From an uncultured Desulfuromonadales bacterium (GTDB taxonomy: Bacteria; Desulfobacterota; Desulfuromonadia; Geobacterales; Pseudopelobacteraceae), in the NCBI GenBank assembly GCA_903868145.1, contig CAIPTY010000060.1:1-64000 (forward strand): DNA of 64,000 bases, read 5' to 3'. Below are positions 35,398 to 45,498 of the stretch, piece by piece. The notes under the pieces were generated by a model. The model was given only the letters and a program-made list of their open reading frames with translations, was not told the origin of the DNA and did no database searches. Each line of letters begins with the position of its first letter. Positions within the stretch are counted from its first letter, which is position 1. The position numbers and the translations under genes were made by a program.

Positions 35398-35919
35398 CTA
35401 TTTCTTGCGGCTGGCGGCATTGAAGAGTTTCAAAACCTCTTCCGTCACGTCAACCTTCTCATTGGCAAACACGAGGATTGCATCGTTTTTGGCGAAGATG
35501 AACGTGAACCCGTTCTTGCGGCCAAACTCCTGGATAACCTTCTCCATACCTTCAAGAATCTTGCGGGTAAACTCATCATCCTTTGTCCGCAACTCGTCCT
35601 CTGCATCCTTCGTATAGCGCTGGAATTCTTTCAGACGCTGCTGATAGTCCTTCTCTTTTGCAGCCCGGACTGTTTCCGACAGCAGCATTCCCTGCTTCTC
35701 CAGATCATCTTTCAGTTTTTTGATTTCTTCCTGCTTGACATTGATGGCTTCCTGATAGTTCTTGACCTTAGCAGCCAGTTGTTCTTTTGCTCCTTTGCCG
35801 GCTTCTGAAGTGTTCAGAGCCTTCTGCATGTCAATATAACCAAGCTTGAGCTCTGCCGCAGATGCAGTAGATGTTGCGATACAAAACGCCATAATGCCTG
35901 CCAGTACAAACCTTCTCAT
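35398..35919 (-). CDS. ompH: OmpH/Skp periplasmic chaperone
   Basis: 173 aa from ATG 35919 with AAGGAG 9 nt upstream. A signal peptide ([21 protein letters not shown], read as 1-21) precedes [20 protein letters not shown]. The middle is a charged coiled coil, as in the Skp tentacles, and the end returns to the beta body ([20 protein letters not shown]). It holds unfolded outer-membrane proteins for BamA, whose gene ends 28 nt upstream. Confidence 0.93.
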   Translation of the reverse strand: MRRFVLAGIMAFCIATSTASAAELKLGYIDMQKALNTSEAGKGAKEQLAAKVKNYQEAINVKQEEIKKLKDDLEKQGMLLSETVRAAKEKDYQQRLKEFQRYTKDAEDELRTKDDEFTRKILEGMEKVIQEFGRKNGFTFIFAKNDAILVFANEKVDVTEEVLKLFNAASRKK

Positions 35920-35947
35920 TACTCTATTCTCCTTTGTGGTGTGATGC

Positions 35948-38257
35948 CTAAAAAAGGCTGCCGATTGCAAATTCAAACCTGCCGGACTTATTGTCAAGCC
36001 CGCTGCGGGGGTTGACCGGGATACCGTACTCCAGACGCAGCGGCCCGATGGGCGACGCCCAGCGGATACCGCCACCGTAACTCATCTGTATTTTATCAAG
36101 CTTGTTGATATCAAATGCATTTCCGTAATCATAGAAGATCACCCCCTTGACCCCGAAATCGGAGAGGATCGGGAAGGTCAGATCAGTGCTGCCGAATGCC
36201 TCCGTATTACCCCCCAGAAAAACCTGGGAGGCGGACTCATTTCCGTTTACATCCTTATCGATTCGTGATTTGACCGGACTGACCGTTCGCGCCTTGTATC
36301 CGCGCAGCGAAGATATACCGCCCAGATAAAATTTTTCGTCGATGGGAACCGTTTTGCCGGCATCCTGGATGTAGCCAACGGTGAGTTTGGTTGAAAAAAC
36401 CAGTTTTTTGTAGAGCGGATAGAACCACGTGGTATCGCCGATGTACCGCACAAATTTGTTATCACCGCCCAGCCCGGCATACTCGATAGAGAGAGAGTTG
36501 ATCATGCCAGTAGTCGGATCGAGTCGGTAATCGGTTGCATTGCGGGTAATGCTGCCGAGAATCGAGCTGGTTGTCGAAGTACCGATCGGATAATACACCG
36601 GTCCGGTCAAGGGATCGCTGTTGTGGAAGACAAGGTAGGCGGGCTGGGGATTATAGATGTCCTTTACTTCGTACTTGTAAAGAAAGAAGGTGCCGATCTC
36701 GTCGTTGATCGGATAACCGGCCTTGATGTCGCCACCCGTCAGACGTCGGCTGTAGTCGGAGTAGTCACGCTCCGAGCGGTAGATATCAGCGCCAAGCGTC
36801 CACTTCGTGTCAAGAAAATAAGGATCCGTAACCCCTACCGAGTAGGTTTGGGACTTGGAGCCGATGGAACCGGAGACATTGGCCTTGAGTCCAAGCCCCA
36901 GAAAGTTGCTCTGAGCCACGGATGCCTGGCCTATGATCCCATCCAGTGAGCTGTAGCCCCCACCGACACTGAAGGTCCCGGTTGGCTTTTCCTTGACATT
37001 GACATCAACATTGAGGCGATTGTCAGCGGTGCCTTTGGTCGTGGCAAGGGTGGCCTCCTCAAAAAAACCGGTGTTCATAAGGTTCTTTTTGCTGTTTTTC
37101 ATCCCGGTTGCGCTGTACAGTTCCCCCTCGGTGACCCTTAATTCACGCCGTACAACCTTGTCACGGGTCTTTGGATTACCGGTAATATTGATCTTTTCGA
37201 AACGCACCAGTTCGCCTTTTTCCATATCGAAGGTGATGTCAACAATCTTTTTCCCGCCATCCACCTTTGTGAGAGGGTTCACGTTGGTAAAGGCATACCC
37301 CTTGTCCGCATATGTATCAGTCAGTGTCCCGATGTCAGCGCGAATAGCCGAACTGCTGAATATTTCACCCGATTCTGTTTTAAGCTTCTTACGGAGAACC
37401 TCTGCTGTGACAAGCATATCCCCTTTGAATGCGATCTCTCCAATCCTGAACTGGTCACCCTCGGTGATTCCGATGAACACTTCAAGAACATCCGCGCTAC
37501 CCGACAGTTTTACAATCGGTTCGCCCACCTTGACATTGACATAACCGTTGTTCCTGTAAAAGTCCGCAATCAGAGCGGCATCGTTTTTCAGCACCTCATC
37601 CTTGTATGTGCCCGATCCGGTCAGCCAGGAGATGATCGATTTTTCCTTGGTCTCCATGGTTCCCCGCAACTTGCGGTTACTGAAGGCGTTATTACCCTCA
37701 AACCTGATGGTATCGATAAGAATTTTCCTGCCCTCCGATATTCTGAAGGTCACTGCCCGCTCATGCGCTGATTTGCTGTTGACGATTGGATCGACCTCCG
37801 CCAGATAGAAACCGTCATCGTTATAGAGTTTCTTTATCTTGGTGGTACTCCGGTTCAGCTCTTTGGTGGAAAAGACGGAATTCTGTTTGAATTCAACTGC
37901 TTCCCGCAGCTTTTCCGATGCTATTTCCTTGTTTCCCTCGAACGATATGGAGCGGACTATAGGCTTTTCAAGGACATTGTAGACCAGCACGGGCCCCTTT
38001 TCGGAAGGCTCTGTTGCAGCCTGAACATCCTGAAAATGACCCAGTCTGTAGATCGATCGTATATCCGCATCGGTCTTGTCACTATAGAGTGTGTCACCGG
38101 CCTTCATCTTGACAACTTCCATAATGGCAGCACGCTCAATGCGCTGGTTCCCCTTGACCGTTACTTCAACGATCTTTTCTCCCTCGCCGAAAACAGCACC
38201 TGCAAAGACCATCTGCATCATCAGCATCAAGGCGATAAAATAACGTGATATGGGCAT
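35948..38257 (-). CDS. bamA: Outer-membrane protein assembly factor
   Basis: 769 aa from ATG 38257 with GGGGGA upstream. Signal peptide at 1-25, five POTRA domains in about 25-350 (for example VTVKGNQRIERAAIMEVV, SISFEGNKEIASEKL), then a 16-strand barrel ending in a terminal aromatic (FEFAIGSLF). The barrel has the essential VRGY-type motif as SLRGYKARTVSP. It inserts outer-membrane proteins. It lies 24 nt downstream of lolD and is probably in one transcript with lysS-lolCD upstream. Confidence 0.96.
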   Translation of the reverse strand: MPISRYFIALMLMMQMVFAGAVFGEGEKIVEVTVKGNQRIERAAIMEVVKMKAGDTLYSDKTDADIRSIYRLGHFQDVQAATEPSEKGPVLVYNVLEKPIVRSISFEGNKEIASEKLREAVEFKQNSVFSTKELNRSTTKIKKLYNDDGFYLAEVDPIVNSKSAHERAVTFRISEGRKILIDTIRFEGNNAFSNRKLRGTMETKEKSIISWLTGSGTYKDEVLKNDAALIADFYRNNGYVNVKVGEPIVKLSGSADVLEVFIGITEGDQFRIGEIAFKGDMLVTAEVLRKKLKTESGEIFSSSAIRADIGTLTDTYADKGYAFTNVNPLTKVDGGKKIVDITFDMEKGELVRFEKINITGNPKTRDKVVRRELRVTEGELYSATGMKNSKKNLMNTGFFEEATLATTKGTADNRLNVDVNVKEKPTGTFSVGGGYSSLDGIIGQASVAQSNFLGLGLKANVSGSIGSKSQTYSVGVTDPYFLDTKWTLGADIYRSERDYSDYSRRLTGGDIKAGYPINDEIGTFFLYKYEVKDIYNPQPAYLVFHNSDPLTGPVYYPIGTSTTSSILGSITRNATDYRLDPTTGMINSLSIEYAGLGGDNKFVRYIGDTTWFYPLYKKLVFSTKLTVGYIQDAGKTVPIDEKFYLGGISSLRGYKARTVSPVKSRIDKDVNGNESASQVFLGGNTEAFGSTDLTFPILSDFGVKGVIFYDYGNAFDINKLDKIQMSYGGGIRWASPIGPLRLEYGIPVNPRSGLDNKSGRFEFAIGSLF

Positions 38258-38281
38258 CGTTCCCCCGAAACTCAAAGTATA

Positions 38282-38953
38282 TTATTCCAGCTTTCCATCA
38301 ACCAGACGCACTGTCCGCCCCATTGCGGCAGCCAGACGTTCATTATGGGTAACCACCACCAGCGTCAACCTTTTTTTTTGCTGCAGATTCGCCAGCACGG
38401 CATGCACTCCGTCACTGGTCTTCATATCCAGATTGCCTGTCGGCTCATCAGCCAGCAGCAGCGCCGGCGACAGCATCAAAGCCCGGGCAATTGCGACCCG
38501 CTGCTGTTCTCCTCCAGAGAGCTCCCCCGGCCGGTGCACCAGGCGATGCGCCAGCCCTACATCCGTAAGCAGCTCTTCTGCAGTGGCCTGAGCCTCACAT
38601 CGGGGAATTCTGGCAATCAGAGCCGGCATCATAACATTTTCAAGAGCGGTAAACTCCGGCAACAGATGATGAAACTGGAACACGAAACCGATGCTTCTGT
38701 TGCGGAAAAGAGCCAGCTCCCGATCACTCTTCCCGAAGACGTCCTCGCCGCAAAAGTTAACCGTTCCTGATGACGGACGATCCAGCGCACCAAGAAGTTG
38801 CAGCAGCGTACTTTTTCCAGCCCCTGAAGCGCCCACCAGTGCGGTCGTTGTGGCAGCCTCCAACGTCAGCTCGACACCGGAAAGCACCTCGACCCGGCTA
38901 TGGCCGGACATATATGTTTTACACAGACCACAGACGTCAAGCAGGTTACTCAT
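38282..38953 (-). CDS. lolD: Lipoprotein-releasing ABC ATPase
   Basis: 223 aa from ATG 38953, with AGAGG 9 nt upstream; it overlaps the lolC stop by 8 nt. Walker A is [12 protein letters not shown] near residue 41, the signature [16 protein letters not shown], Walker [13 protein letters not shown] and H-loop [10 protein letters not shown]. It energises release of outer-membrane lipoproteins to LolA, together with the adjacent permease. Confidence 0.93.
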   Translation of the reverse strand: MSNLLDVCGLCKTYMSGHSRVEVLSGVELTLEAATTTALVGASGAGKSTLLQLLGALDRPSSGTVNFCGEDVFGKSDRELALFRNRSIGFVFQFHHLLPEFTALENVMMPALIARIPRCEAQATAEELLTDVGLAHRLVHRPGELSGGEQQRVAIARALMLSPALLLADEPTGNLDMKTSDGVHAVLANLQQKKRLTLVVVTHNERLAAAMGRTVRLVDGKLE

Positions 38954-40208
38954 AGCGCAACGCCTCTGCGGGCAACATGCGTGAAGCCTGCCAGGCCGGG
39001 TAGAGCGTCGCAATGAAGGAAATCAGCACCGCCGTCACAGATATCAGCACAACGTCGGATACGACGATCTGCGACGGAAAGCGATCCAGGTAGTAGATAT
39101 CCTTGCTGAAAAAGTTCTGTCCGGTGACCTTTTGTATGACGCTTATGATCGTCTCCAGATTGAATGCTATGAAAAGACCCGACACCACACCCAGCGCGGT
39201 TCCGATCAAACCGATGATCAGCCCTTCCAGCACAAAAATCTTCATGATGCTGCCGCCGGTTGCCCCCATGGACTTGAGTATGGCAATATCACGGGTTTTT
39301 TCCATCACCACCATGAACAGGGTGGATGCGATGCCGAAAGCCGCAACCAGTACTATCAGCGTCAGTATGACGAACATCACGATCTTCTCGGTCTTAAGAG
39401 CAAAAAGTATATTGCGATTCATCTGCATCCAGTCGCGGGCATAAAAATCGGCGCCAAGTGACCGGTTGATTTTACGGGCAAGTTCTCCCGTATGGTAGAC
39501 ATCCTCGACCTTGAGCTGGATACCGGTGACGGTGTCCCCCAGATCGAAAAAGGACTGAGCCTGGGTAAGGCTTATATATGCAAGCGTCGAATCATACTCG
39601 AACATGCCGGTGTTGAAAATTCCCACCAGACGAAAGGGCTTCATCCTGGGCATCATGCCCAGCGGGGTGATATTCCCCAGGGGGGAGATCACATTGAGCC
39701 TGTCGCCAACCTTCAGATGGAGATGCTTGGCCAGCTCTTTGCCCACCAGCAGCCCGGGAATACTCTCGCGCCCTTCACCCATAGCGGGATCAAGCTTGTC
39801 GATCGTACCCTCGGTGACTGATCGGCTCAACTTGGTCACCAGCCGGTCTGTCTTTGCATCAATACCGCGCAGCACCACTCCGGATACATTTTTGCCGGAG
39901 GATAGCATAACCTGATTGTAAATAAAAGGGGTGGCTGCAATCACTCCCTTGAAAGCCTTCAGTCGCTCCATCACCTGGGGATAATCTTCCATGGGCGACC
40001 CATTTTTCACTACTACTACATGGGCATTGGTTCCGAGTATTTTCTCCTTGAGGTCTTCCTCGAAACCCGTCATGACGGCCAGAACGACTATCAGAGCCAT
40101 GACGCCCAGCGCCACCCCTGCGATGGAAATGAAGGTAATGATCGAGATGAAGGTTGATTTGCGCTTGGCCTTCAGGTAGCGCAGACCTATCAATAGTTCA
40201 AAAGGCAT
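38946..40208 (-). CDS. lolC: Lipoprotein-releasing permease
   Basis: 420 aa. Cytoplasmic start [20 protein letters not shown], one TM at about 22-48, a large periplasmic MacB-core domain, then three TMs after residue 270 ([53 protein letters not shown]). The end, [17 protein letters not shown], is diagnostic. Only one LolC/E-type gene is present, so a LolF-like homodimer is likely. It starts 3 nt after lysS. Confidence 0.93.
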   Translation of the reverse strand: MPFELLIGLRYLKAKRKSTFISIITFISIAGVALGVMALIVVLAVMTGFEEDLKEKILGTNAHVVVVKNGSPMEDYPQVMERLKAFKGVIAATPFIYNQVMLSSGKNVSGVVLRGIDAKTDRLVTKLSRSVTEGTIDKLDPAMGEGRESIPGLLVGKELAKHLHLKVGDRLNVISPLGNITPLGMMPRMKPFRLVGIFNTGMFEYDSTLAYISLTQAQSFFDLGDTVTGIQLKVEDVYHTGELARKINRSLGADFYARDWMQMNRNILFALKTEKIVMFVILTLIVLVAAFGIASTLFMVVMEKTRDIAILKSMGATGGSIMKIFVLEGLIIGLIGTALGVVSGLFIAFNLETIISVIQKVTGQNFFSKDIYYLDRFPSQIVVSDVVLISVTAVLISFIATLYPAWQASRMLPAEALRYE

Positions 40209-40211
40209 TCG

Positions 40212-41690
40212 CTACTTTGCTTCTTTTCTCAATTGAGGGAAAAGAATCACGTCACGGATCGACGCCGAGTCTGTCAGCAGCATCACCAGTCGATCAATGC
40301 CGATACCCTCGCCTGCCGTTGGCGGTAATCCGTATTCCAGAGCACGGACATAGTCCTCGTCCATATAGTGCGCTTCCTCATCACCCTTATCCTTTTCGGC
40401 CACCTGAGCCAGAAAACGTCCTCTCTGGTCAACGGGATCATTCAGTTCCGAAAACGCATTGGCAATTTCCCTGCCACCGATGATCAGCTCAAAACGATCA
40501 ACCAGATCAGGGTTATGGTCATTTTTACGTGACAGGGGCGAGACTTCGGTCGGATACGCTGTAATAAAGGTGGGCTGAATCAGCTTATGTTCAGCCACCT
40601 CCTCAAAAATCTCCATCAGCAGTTTGCCATATCCGATGTCGGCGGAAAGATCAAGCCCGATACTTCGAGCGTAGTTCAATGCGTGGTCACGGTCGTCCAG
40701 GTCCTTCACATCTATATCACCATATTCAAGTATGGCTTCACGAACGGTGAGACGCTTCCAGGGGCGCTCAAAACTGATATTCATGCCCTGATTGGTAACA
40801 TTCAGGGTACCGAGAACCTCCTGAGCCACATGGCAGAAGAGTTCTTCCGTGAAATCCATCAGGTCTTCGTACGTTGCGTACGCCTGATAAAACTCCATCA
40901 TGGTAAATTCCGGGTTATGGCGAACCGAAATCCCCTCGTTGCGGAAATTGCGGTTGATCTCGAAAACGCGTTCAAGCCCACCGACAACCAGGCGCTTGAG
41001 ATACAGCTCGGGAGCGATGCGCAGGTAGAGCTCCAGATCCAACGCATTATGATGGGTAATAAACGGACGAGCCGCCGCACCTCCCGGAATCTGGTGCATC
41101 ATGGGTGTTTCTACTTCAAGAAAATCCCGGCTGGTCATGAAGGATCTGACCAGATTCACAATCATCGAGCGCTTGATGAAAAGTTCCCGAACCTCGGGAT
41201 TGACGATCAGATCCACGTAGCGCTGACGGTAGCGGGTTTCCACATCTGTCAGGCCATGAAACTTCTCCGGCAGGGGAAGCAGGGACTTGACCAGCAGGCG
41301 GATACTGCGGGCATGCAACGACAATTCTCCGGTCTTTGTGCGGAAGGGATACCCCTCCACACCCACAATATCGCCAATATCAAACGACTCGAACGCGGCA
41401 AATGTCTCATCCCCCACGTCGTCCTTTTTTACGTAGACCTGCACGCGTCCCTTGCGGTCCTGAAGCTGTATGAATGCGGCCTTGCCAAAGGAGCGACGCG
41501 CAAGAATCCGACCCGCCACCACAAAATTTTCGTCTTTCGCATCAACATGTTCCGTGTCGCCGTACCGGGTGACAACATCGGCGGACGTGTGCAAGGGTTT
41601 GAAATCATTTGGGTATGGATTGACACCTGCCTCCCAGAGGACATCAATCTTCCGGCGGCGCTGTAAAAGGAGTTCACTTAATTCTTCCAT
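40212..41690 (-). CDS. lysS: Lysyl-tRNA synthetase, class II
   Basis: 492 aa from ATG 41690 (AGGT upstream); longer frames reach into the leader. N-terminal OB-fold ([20 protein letters not shown]), class II motif 2 [19 protein letters not shown], and motif 3 [14 protein letters not shown] near the end. It charges tRNA-Lys in the cytosol. Head gene of the probable lysS-lolCD-bamA-ompH-lpxD-fabZ-lpxA-gnnAB unit. Confidence 0.97.
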   Translation of the reverse strand: MEELSELLLQRRRKIDVLWEAGVNPYPNDFKPLHTSADVVTRYGDTEHVDAKDENFVVAGRILARRSFGKAAFIQLQDRKGRVQVYVKKDDVGDETFAAFESFDIGDIVGVEGYPFRTKTGELSLHARSIRLLVKSLLPLPEKFHGLTDVETRYRQRYVDLIVNPEVRELFIKRSMIVNLVRSFMTSRDFLEVETPMMHQIPGGAAARPFITHHNALDLELYLRIAPELYLKRLVVGGLERVFEINRNFRNEGISVRHNPEFTMMEFYQAYATYEDLMDFTEELFCHVAQEVLGTLNVTNQGMNISFERPWKRLTVREAILEYGDIDVKDLDDRDHALNYARSIGLDLSADIGYGKLLMEIFEEVAEHKLIQPTFITAYPTEVSPLSRKNDHNPDLVDRFELIIGGREIANAFSELNDPVDQRGRFLAQVAEKDKGDEEAHYMDEDYVRALEYGLPPTAGEGIGIDRLVMLLTDSASIRDVILFPQLRKEAK

Positions 41691-41750
41691 GTATACCTGA
41701 AAACCTTTCCCCATATTTGCTGACAGTGCACTACTCAAAAAAGGGTGCTA

Positions 41751-41779
41751 TACATATCGCCGAAGTGCGGCAACGTCAA
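41751..41779 (-). promoter_or_regulatory. Candidate sigma-70 promoter of lysS operon
   Basis: On the minus strand TTGACG (41774-41779) and TATGTA (41751-41756) are 17 nt apart, about 60-90 nt before the lysS start. The -10 is weak, so this is tentative. Confidence 0.35.
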
Positions 41780-41864
41780 GCCTAAAAGGACATACCCACC
41801 CGTTCCGCCCTTTGGCGATGCGTGGAGTCTTACATTAGCCTGAAATATTGCCGCCCGCTGACAA

Positions 41865-43007
41865 TTATTGAATCTTTCGTATGGTGTGATTTTGAGAATC
41901 GGCAACATAGAGAGATTTGCCATCGGTAGTAATTCCGATGGGAGTGTGAAACAGGGCGCTCAACGCGGCCCCATCCTTCATGCCCCCGACACCGGACGTG
42001 TCCTTGACCCCCGCTATCTGAGTGAGGCTACCACTGGAAATCACGATTTTAAATATGTTGTTGTTGTAAGAATCTGTCACAAAGAGATTTGTACCATCTG
42101 TCGTGATGCCGTTCGGCTGATTAAACACACTGCTGGACGATGTCGCCGTCCCGGCAATTGTGGTAACCACGCCGGTTGAAATGACGATCTTGCGTACGAT
42201 CTTATTATTGAAATCGCACACATACAGATTCGGGCCATCACAGGTGATACGGGCAGGCATATAGAAGCGTGCATAGAGGCCCGTGCCATCTATTGCACCG
42301 GCCGAGTTGGTGTAACCGGCCAGTGTGTTTACAGCACCGGTATTCTTATCAATCCAGCGAATCGTATTGTTCGAGTCGCTCACATAGAGATTATTCCCAT
42401 CCGTCGTGATGCCGTTCATTGTATTAAATCTTGCGGCCGCTCCAACACCATCAACCGAACCGGGATTGCCGGCCAGGCCGGCCAACGTGGTGACCACTTT
42501 TGAAGCGATAACAATTTTACGAACCGTATAATTGGCATCCGTGACATACAGATTAGTACCGTCGGTGGTAATTGCGTTCGGGAAATAAAATGTCGCAGGG
42601 CCAGCCGCTGAATCAGCCGAACCGATAACCGCGGGGACGCCTGCCAGTGTGGTAACCTGTCCTGTAGCTATGACTATTTGACGGATGGTATGGTTTCTGT
42701 AATCCGCAACGTACAGATTGGTACCGTCAGTTGTAACATCATTGGGCTGGTAAAAACTGGCACTGGTCCCGACAAGGTCAGCCGAGCCAATGGTTCCGGC
42801 AATCCCAGCAAATGTTGAGACCGTGCTGAGTGCGCCAAGTGGCGAGCCCTGGATGGAGCCTCCCATTTTTGTCGCACTGCCTGCCGGCACTACGGCAACT
42901 GCAGTGACTTGCCCTGTTAGTATGCTGGAACTCGGGTTGCTGCTGCCACAAGCGCTTAATGCCCCCACAGCAACCAGCACACATATACCTCTAATACATT
43001 TTTTCAT
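41865..43007 (-). CDS. NHL-repeat lipoprotein
   Basis: 380 aa from ATG 43007, AGGAGG 5 nt upstream. A lipoprotein signal ends in VAVGALSACGSS, with the acylated Cys after the LSA box. Six repeats of the ITTDGTNLYVxD type, about 45-60 residues apart, predict a six-bladed NHL propeller. Lipoproteins like this are frequent in Geobacteraceae; the ligand or partner is unknown. The repeats are strongly alike, suggesting recent internal duplication. It stands alone between lysS and the RNase gene. Confidence 0.85.
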   Translation of the reverse strand: MKKCIRGICVLVAVGALSACGSSNPSSSILTGQVTAVAVVPAGSATKMGGSIQGSPLGALSTVSTFAGIAGTIGSADLVGTSASFYQPNDVTTDGTNLYVADYRNHTIRQIVIATGQVTTLAGVPAVIGSADSAAGPATFYFPNAITTDGTNLYVTDANYTVRKIVIASKVVTTLAGLAGNPGSVDGVGAAARFNTMNGITTDGNNLYVSDSNNTIRWIDKNTGAVNTLAGYTNSAGAIDGTGLYARFYMPARITCDGPNLYVCDFNNKIVRKIVISTGVVTTIAGTATSSSSVFNQPNGITTDGTNLFVTDSYNNNIFKIVISSGSLTQIAGVKDTSGVGGMKDGAALSALFHTPIGITTDGKSLYVADSQNHTIRKIQ

Positions 43008-43098
43008 CACAACCTCCTGACGCTATGCTTTAAAATGAAGTCATCATCTCAGAATCAGATTTTACCATAGAGACAGCAGAAACGCCGTCAGACAGACA

Positions 43099-45360
43099 CT
43101 ACCCGGTTTCAACCGCCTTCATCTTACGGCGGGCACGGGGTTTGGGTTTGAGAACTTCAGGGGGCGGCTCGCTTTCAACAGTTTGCTGAGGCGGCTCCTC
43201 CTTTGTGGCAGCCGCACGCCGACGGGGCTTTACAGGCTTCGCAACCGGCTCTTCGGGAACTTCGGATACATTCGGCGCTTGAGGTGTGTCGGTAATACCT
43301 TGCTGCGGCGCCTCGACCACCTTTTTCCGGGAACGGGGAATCCTGGCCCGTTTTTGTTTTACGACTGCAACCGGATCATTTTCGGGCGGCGCCACGGTTA
43401 CGTCAGACTCTACCGGTTGTGGCGCCACGTCATTCGACGTCAATGCATCAGACTCTTCACCGGCTGTCTCTTCCAATGCCTTATTGCCCTTACGCCCTCT
43501 CCGACGACGACGCTTCTTCTTATGTGCCGTTTCCTGGATCGCCTCATCAGAGGCTTCCGGCAACTCTGCCGAGTCAGGAGAAACGGCCTCATCCGGTGCA
43601 ATTTCCGATTCAACATCCTCTGCGGAACCTGGCGGCACAACACTCTCCGTCAGTGAGGCGATTTCGGGCGCCCCCTGTTTTTTCTTTTTGCGGCGACGCT
43701 TACGCTTCTTTCCACCCTCCATAACACCGGCACTCTCACCAGCATTTTCTTCCGGTGCGTCCCTCTCATCCGCATTTTCAGGCGGGGAGGCACTCTTTGC
43801 GGCTTTTGGGGCTTCATCAGCTTCAGCTTCCGATTTTGCGAAGTCATCAAGCCTTGGTTTATCGCGCTTGACAACCTCCAACTCCAACTGGTTGAGCAAA
43901 AAGGATGTCTTACCCTTGACTGTTACCTCTATCTCGTAATCATTCTCGATCTGGGTAAGCTCTCGTTTTTTACGGTTTAAGAGATAGTAGGCCACTTCCA
44001 GCGGCAAACCACCCCGAACCTCGGAAATAGTGCCTTTGGCAGCGGCGCCATGAACCTTGCGCAAAAAGGACAACGCCATTGCCTCTACCGATTTTACTTT
44101 TCCACGCCCTTCACAATGGGGGCATTCCAGGTGAATAGCGTCATTGAGCGTCTTGGCTATCCGCTGGCGAGACATCTCGAGCATCCCGAAATCCGAGATC
44201 CGCCCCAGGTTGACGCGGGCTTTATCCATCTTGAGCGCCTGTTTCAGGGTCTTTTCCACCTCATGATTATGCTTGCTCTCACGCATGTCGATAAAGTCGA
44301 TCACGATCAGACCGCCCAGGTCGCGCAACCGTAATTGGCGCGCCACCTCCTCGGCCGCTTCAAGGTTGGTCTTGAAGGCTGTGTCCTCGATGCCTCGTTC
44401 TCCGCTCGACTTTCCCGAGTTTACATCGATGCTGACCAGTGCTTCAGTCGGCTCAATAATCAGGGAGCCACCGGACGGCAGTGAAACGCGCTTTTCGTAG
44501 ATCTGGTCGATCTGCTCTTCGAGCTGGAACCGGGAAAAGATCGGACGCTTCTCCTTGTGCAGTTTGACCAGCTTTTCGCACTTGGGCATGGTCTCGCGGA
44601 AAAAATCCTTCGCTTCCTTGTAGGCTTCCTTGCTGTCCACCAGCACTTCATCGATATCGTCGGAAAAATAATCGCGAATCGAGCGGATGATCAGGCCACG
44701 ATCCTGATAGATCTCGCCGGCACCCTTGATCTCGGCGGCGCTCTTTTTAATGTTTCCGAACATTTCCAGCAGGTTATCGAAGTCCTTGGTAAGCTCTTCG
44801 GGGCTTCTGCCAACAGCCTCGGTGCGAATGATGTAACCGATCCCTTCAGGAACATTCATCCCGGCTACAATTTCCTTCAGCTTCTTGCGCGCCCCCTCCT
44901 GCTCAACCTTGCGGGAGATGCCGGTGGAATCGCTGCCCGGCATTATCACCATGTAGCGGCCCGGCAGGGAAATATAGCTCGTCAGGGCAGACCCTTTATG
45001 GTCGCGCTCGTCTTTTTCCACCTGAACCAGCAGTTCCTGCCCACGCCGCAGAACCTCCTGAATGCGGGGACGGCGCTTACGCTGATCCTCAGGCACATCA
45101 TCGCGCCATTGCCAGAAATCGGGGTGCAGTTCACCCATCTGGAGAAAACCGGGCTTGGCTCGGCCAATGTCCACGAAAGCCGCCTGCAGGCCGGGCTCCA
45201 CTCGTAGAACAACGCCCTTGTAGATGTTGCCCTTGGTCTGTTCCTTGCCGGTGATCTCGATATTCAGTTCCATCAGACGACCGTCATGCACGATGGCAAC
45301 ACGAGCCTCCTCGGGGTGCATGACATTGATCAGCATCTTTTTACTTATGGTCTTGCTCAT
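43099..45360 (-). CDS. rne: Ribonuclease E/G family endoribonuclease
   Basis: 753 aa from ATG 45360. S1 domain near residues 35-130 (GNIYKGVVLRVEPGLQAAFVD in parts), then catalytic-core Asp residues in ALVSIDVNSGKSSG and GGLIVIDFIDM, and the zinc-link HLECPHCEGRGKV. The last 250 residues are low complexity: acidic stretches alternating with basic runs (GGKKRKRRRKKKKQG, HKKKRRRRRGRKGNK), suiting RNA binding and membrane or partner docking. Rne or Rng cannot be separated surely; the long tail favours RNase E-like. Confidence 0.93.
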   Translation of the reverse strand: MSKTISKKMLINVMHPEEARVAIVHDGRLMELNIEITGKEQTKGNIYKGVVLRVEPGLQAAFVDIGRAKPGFLQMGELHPDFWQWRDDVPEDQRKRRPRIQEVLRRGQELLVQVEKDERDHKGSALTSYISLPGRYMVIMPGSDSTGISRKVEQEGARKKLKEIVAGMNVPEGIGYIIRTEAVGRSPEELTKDFDNLLEMFGNIKKSAAEIKGAGEIYQDRGLIIRSIRDYFSDDIDEVLVDSKEAYKEAKDFFRETMPKCEKLVKLHKEKRPIFSRFQLEEQIDQIYEKRVSLPSGGSLIIEPTEALVSIDVNSGKSSGERGIEDTAFKTNLEAAEEVARQLRLRDLGGLIVIDFIDMRESKHNHEVEKTLKQALKMDKARVNLGRISDFGMLEMSRQRIAKTLNDAIHLECPHCEGRGKVKSVEAMALSFLRKVHGAAAKGTISEVRGGLPLEVAYYLLNRKKRELTQIENDYEIEVTVKGKTSFLLNQLELEVVKRDKPRLDDFAKSEAEADEAPKAAKSASPPENADERDAPEENAGESAGVMEGGKKRKRRRKKKKQGAPEIASLTESVVPPGSAEDVESEIAPDEAVSPDSAELPEASDEAIQETAHKKKRRRRRGRKGNKALEETAGEESDALTSNDVAPQPVESDVTVAPPENDPVAVVKQKRARIPRSRKKVVEAPQQGITDTPQAPNVSEVPEEPVAKPVKPRRRAAATKEEPPQQTVESEPPPEVLKPKPRARRKMKAVETG

Positions 45361-45440
45361 TACGTGTAAACCTTTCAGACGGGTGCGCCTACATATCATT
45401 GTTAAAAACTGGGCGATTATATATGTTTTAACGACGAAAG

Positions 45441-45474
45441 CAAAGAAAAAGGCAGCACAGTTTCCCGTGCCGCC
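45441..45474 (-). terminator. Intrinsic terminator of hppA
   Basis: On the minus strand GGCGGCAC, an 8-nt loop and GTGCTGCC (one G-U pair) are followed by TTTTTCTTTG. It lies 25 nt past the hppA stop. Confidence 0.85.
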
Positions 45475-45498
45475 CCGGATGCGTTATCGCATCGAACG

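Noticed and set aside
34521-35423. 300-codon open frame opposite lpxD
   Set aside because: It follows the hexapeptide-repeat periodicity of lpxD read backwards and is not a gene.
40587-41666. 359-codon open frame on the plus strand opposite lysS
   Set aside because: No recognisable domain; lysS class II motifs cover it completely.
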